A stretch of 64,000 nucleotides of DNA, taken from the NCBI RefSeq assembly GCF_007858445.1, contig NZ_VIGV01000003.1, positions 186,001-250,000 on the forward strand, given 5' to 3'. How positions within the stretch are numbered: the first letter of the stretch is position 1; each line of letters starts with the position of its first letter. The translations under genes were made by a program, and so were the position numbers. The notes beneath the pieces are model-generated. The model did no database searches and was not told the origin of the DNA. It worked only from the letters and a program-made list of their open reading frames with translations. Shown here piece after piece: positions 63,366 to 64,000 of this stretch. Origin of the DNA: Tsukamurella sputi (GTDB taxonomy: Bacteria; Actinomycetota; Actinomycetes; Mycobacteriales; Mycobacteriaceae).

Positions 63366-64000
63366 CGGCCGAGCCGCCACAGCGCCGATTCCAGCCGGGC
63401 CGCGTCCGGGTGGTCGCGCCGGCCGAGGATCTTCACGCGCAGGGGGAAGTCCGTGGCCGGGCGGCGCGCGGTGCCCGCCGGAACCGCGTCCCCGGCCGCG
63501 ACGGGGGTGAACGCCAGCCCCGCGGCGACGGCGGCGTGCGCCGCGGACTCGGTCTCGGTGATCAGCACGGCCGACGTGATGCCGCGTGCCGTGAGCCGGT
63601 CCAGCAGCAGATCCGCGGCCGGCGGATTGGCCGCGCGCGGCGGCAGCGCGACCGCCAGCGCCGACAGGTCGCGCAGGCGCGGCGACCGGAATCCTTCCGG
63701 TACCAGGAAGTCCCGCGGCAGCGCGATCACCGGGCCCGACGGTGCGCCGTCCCCCAGGACGGGGTGCTCGACGACCGCCACGTCGAGCAGGTCCTCGGCG
63801 ACCGCCCGCGCCAGCTGCGGTGAGGCGCCGGCCGAGAGGGTCAGCGGCGCACCGTCGTCGCCGGCGGACAGGGCGGCGGCGCAGGCGGCCGACACCGCGG
63901 AGCCGAGCGCGTCGCACAGCGCCACCCTTCGCTCCCCGATCCCCGCGCCGAGGCGCGCGGCCTCGGCGACGAACCGATCGGCGTCGCGGACCATGACCCG
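63362..64000 (-). CDS. LysR-family regulator, C-terminal part (truncated by window edge)
   Basis: The frame is open to the window edge, and the visible 212 codons cover only the effector-binding domain of a LysR-type protein (LTLSAGASPQLARAVAEDLLDVAVVEH onward). The helix-turn-helix must lie beyond position 64000. An ATG at 63994 is inside the gene, not its true start. The stop overlaps the beta-lactamase-like start by 4 bp, so the two are one operon. Confidence 0.75.
   Translation of the reverse strand, partial: RVMVRDADRFVAEAARLGAGIGERRVALCDALGSAVSAACAAALSAGDDGAPLTLSAGASPQLARAVAEDLLDVAVVEHPVLGDGAPSGPVIALPRDFLVPEGFRSPRLRDLSALAVALPPRAANPPAADLLLDRLTARGITSAVLITETESAAHAAVAAGLAFTPVAAGDAVPAGTARRPATDFPLRVKILGRRDHPDAARLESALWRLGR

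Overview
The window reads as chromosomal DNA of a very GC-rich, mycolic-acid-containing actinobacterium, most likely Tsukamurella or a close relative. The evidence is the strong G/C third-position bias, the GTG and TTG starts, tuberculostearic-acid-type genes, a MurT/GatD pair, a lipoprotein PBP, an MmpS-like protein, and a gene order that from memory matches the Mycobacterium dnaZX to leuA-ask-asd block (Rv3721c to Rv3708c region).

Layout. 0-2.4 kb: a Pho-box-like sequence, a lipoprotein alkaline phosphatase with a 58-bp tandem repeat at its 3' end, and a small membrane protein. 2.4-15.2 kb: conserved housekeeping block: dnaX, tuberculostearic acid synthase pair (tmsB/tmsA-like), SRPBCC protein, RluA-type pseudouridine synthase, N-acetylmuramoyl-L-alanine amidase, ybaB/recR, a kinase-like P-loop protein, DinB and SRPBCC proteins, ogt, gatD/murT. 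15.2-24.7 kb: accessory transporters and regulators (methyltransferase, EamA exporter with LysR, MFS, TetR with flavin dehydrogenase and SDR, MocR regulator with EamA exporter). 24.7-26.6 kb: leuA. 27.2-39.5 kb: a natural-product locus made of a three-module NRPS whose thioesterase is followed in the same reading frame by a complete DrrA-type ABC ATPase, then a DrrB-type permease and MbtH. 39.6-41.6 kb: PIG-V-like glycosyltransferase and MmpS-like protein. 41.8-44.1 kb: ask-asd, with which the conserved order resumes. 44.2-52.1 kb: tyrosine/homogentisate degradation operon (hppD, hmgA, an unknown, fah), a divergent Lrp-type regulator, a Glu/Leu/Phe dehydrogenase and an amino-acid permease. 52.1-64 kb: GT39-like protein with TetR, ferritin behind an IdeR-box-like site, PepSY and Met/His-rich proteins behind a CsoR-like operator, trpF, M28 membrane peptidase, a small secreted protein, PBP, a class-A-beta-lactamase-like protein, and a LysR regulator cut by the window edge.

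How it fits together. The NRPS, the ATPase fused to it, the overlapping permease and MbtH look like one transcription unit that makes and exports an acylated peptide of about three residues. It lies between leuA and ask, which are close neighbours in mycobacteria. The catabolic block converts tyrosine (via 4-hydroxyphenylpyruvate) to fumarate and acetoacetate, probably under the Lrp-type regulator. No tRNA, rRNA, CRISPR array, transposase or integrase was seen. A 9-mer, CGACGGTGC, recurs about four dozen times on both strands across the window, far above what base composition predicts.
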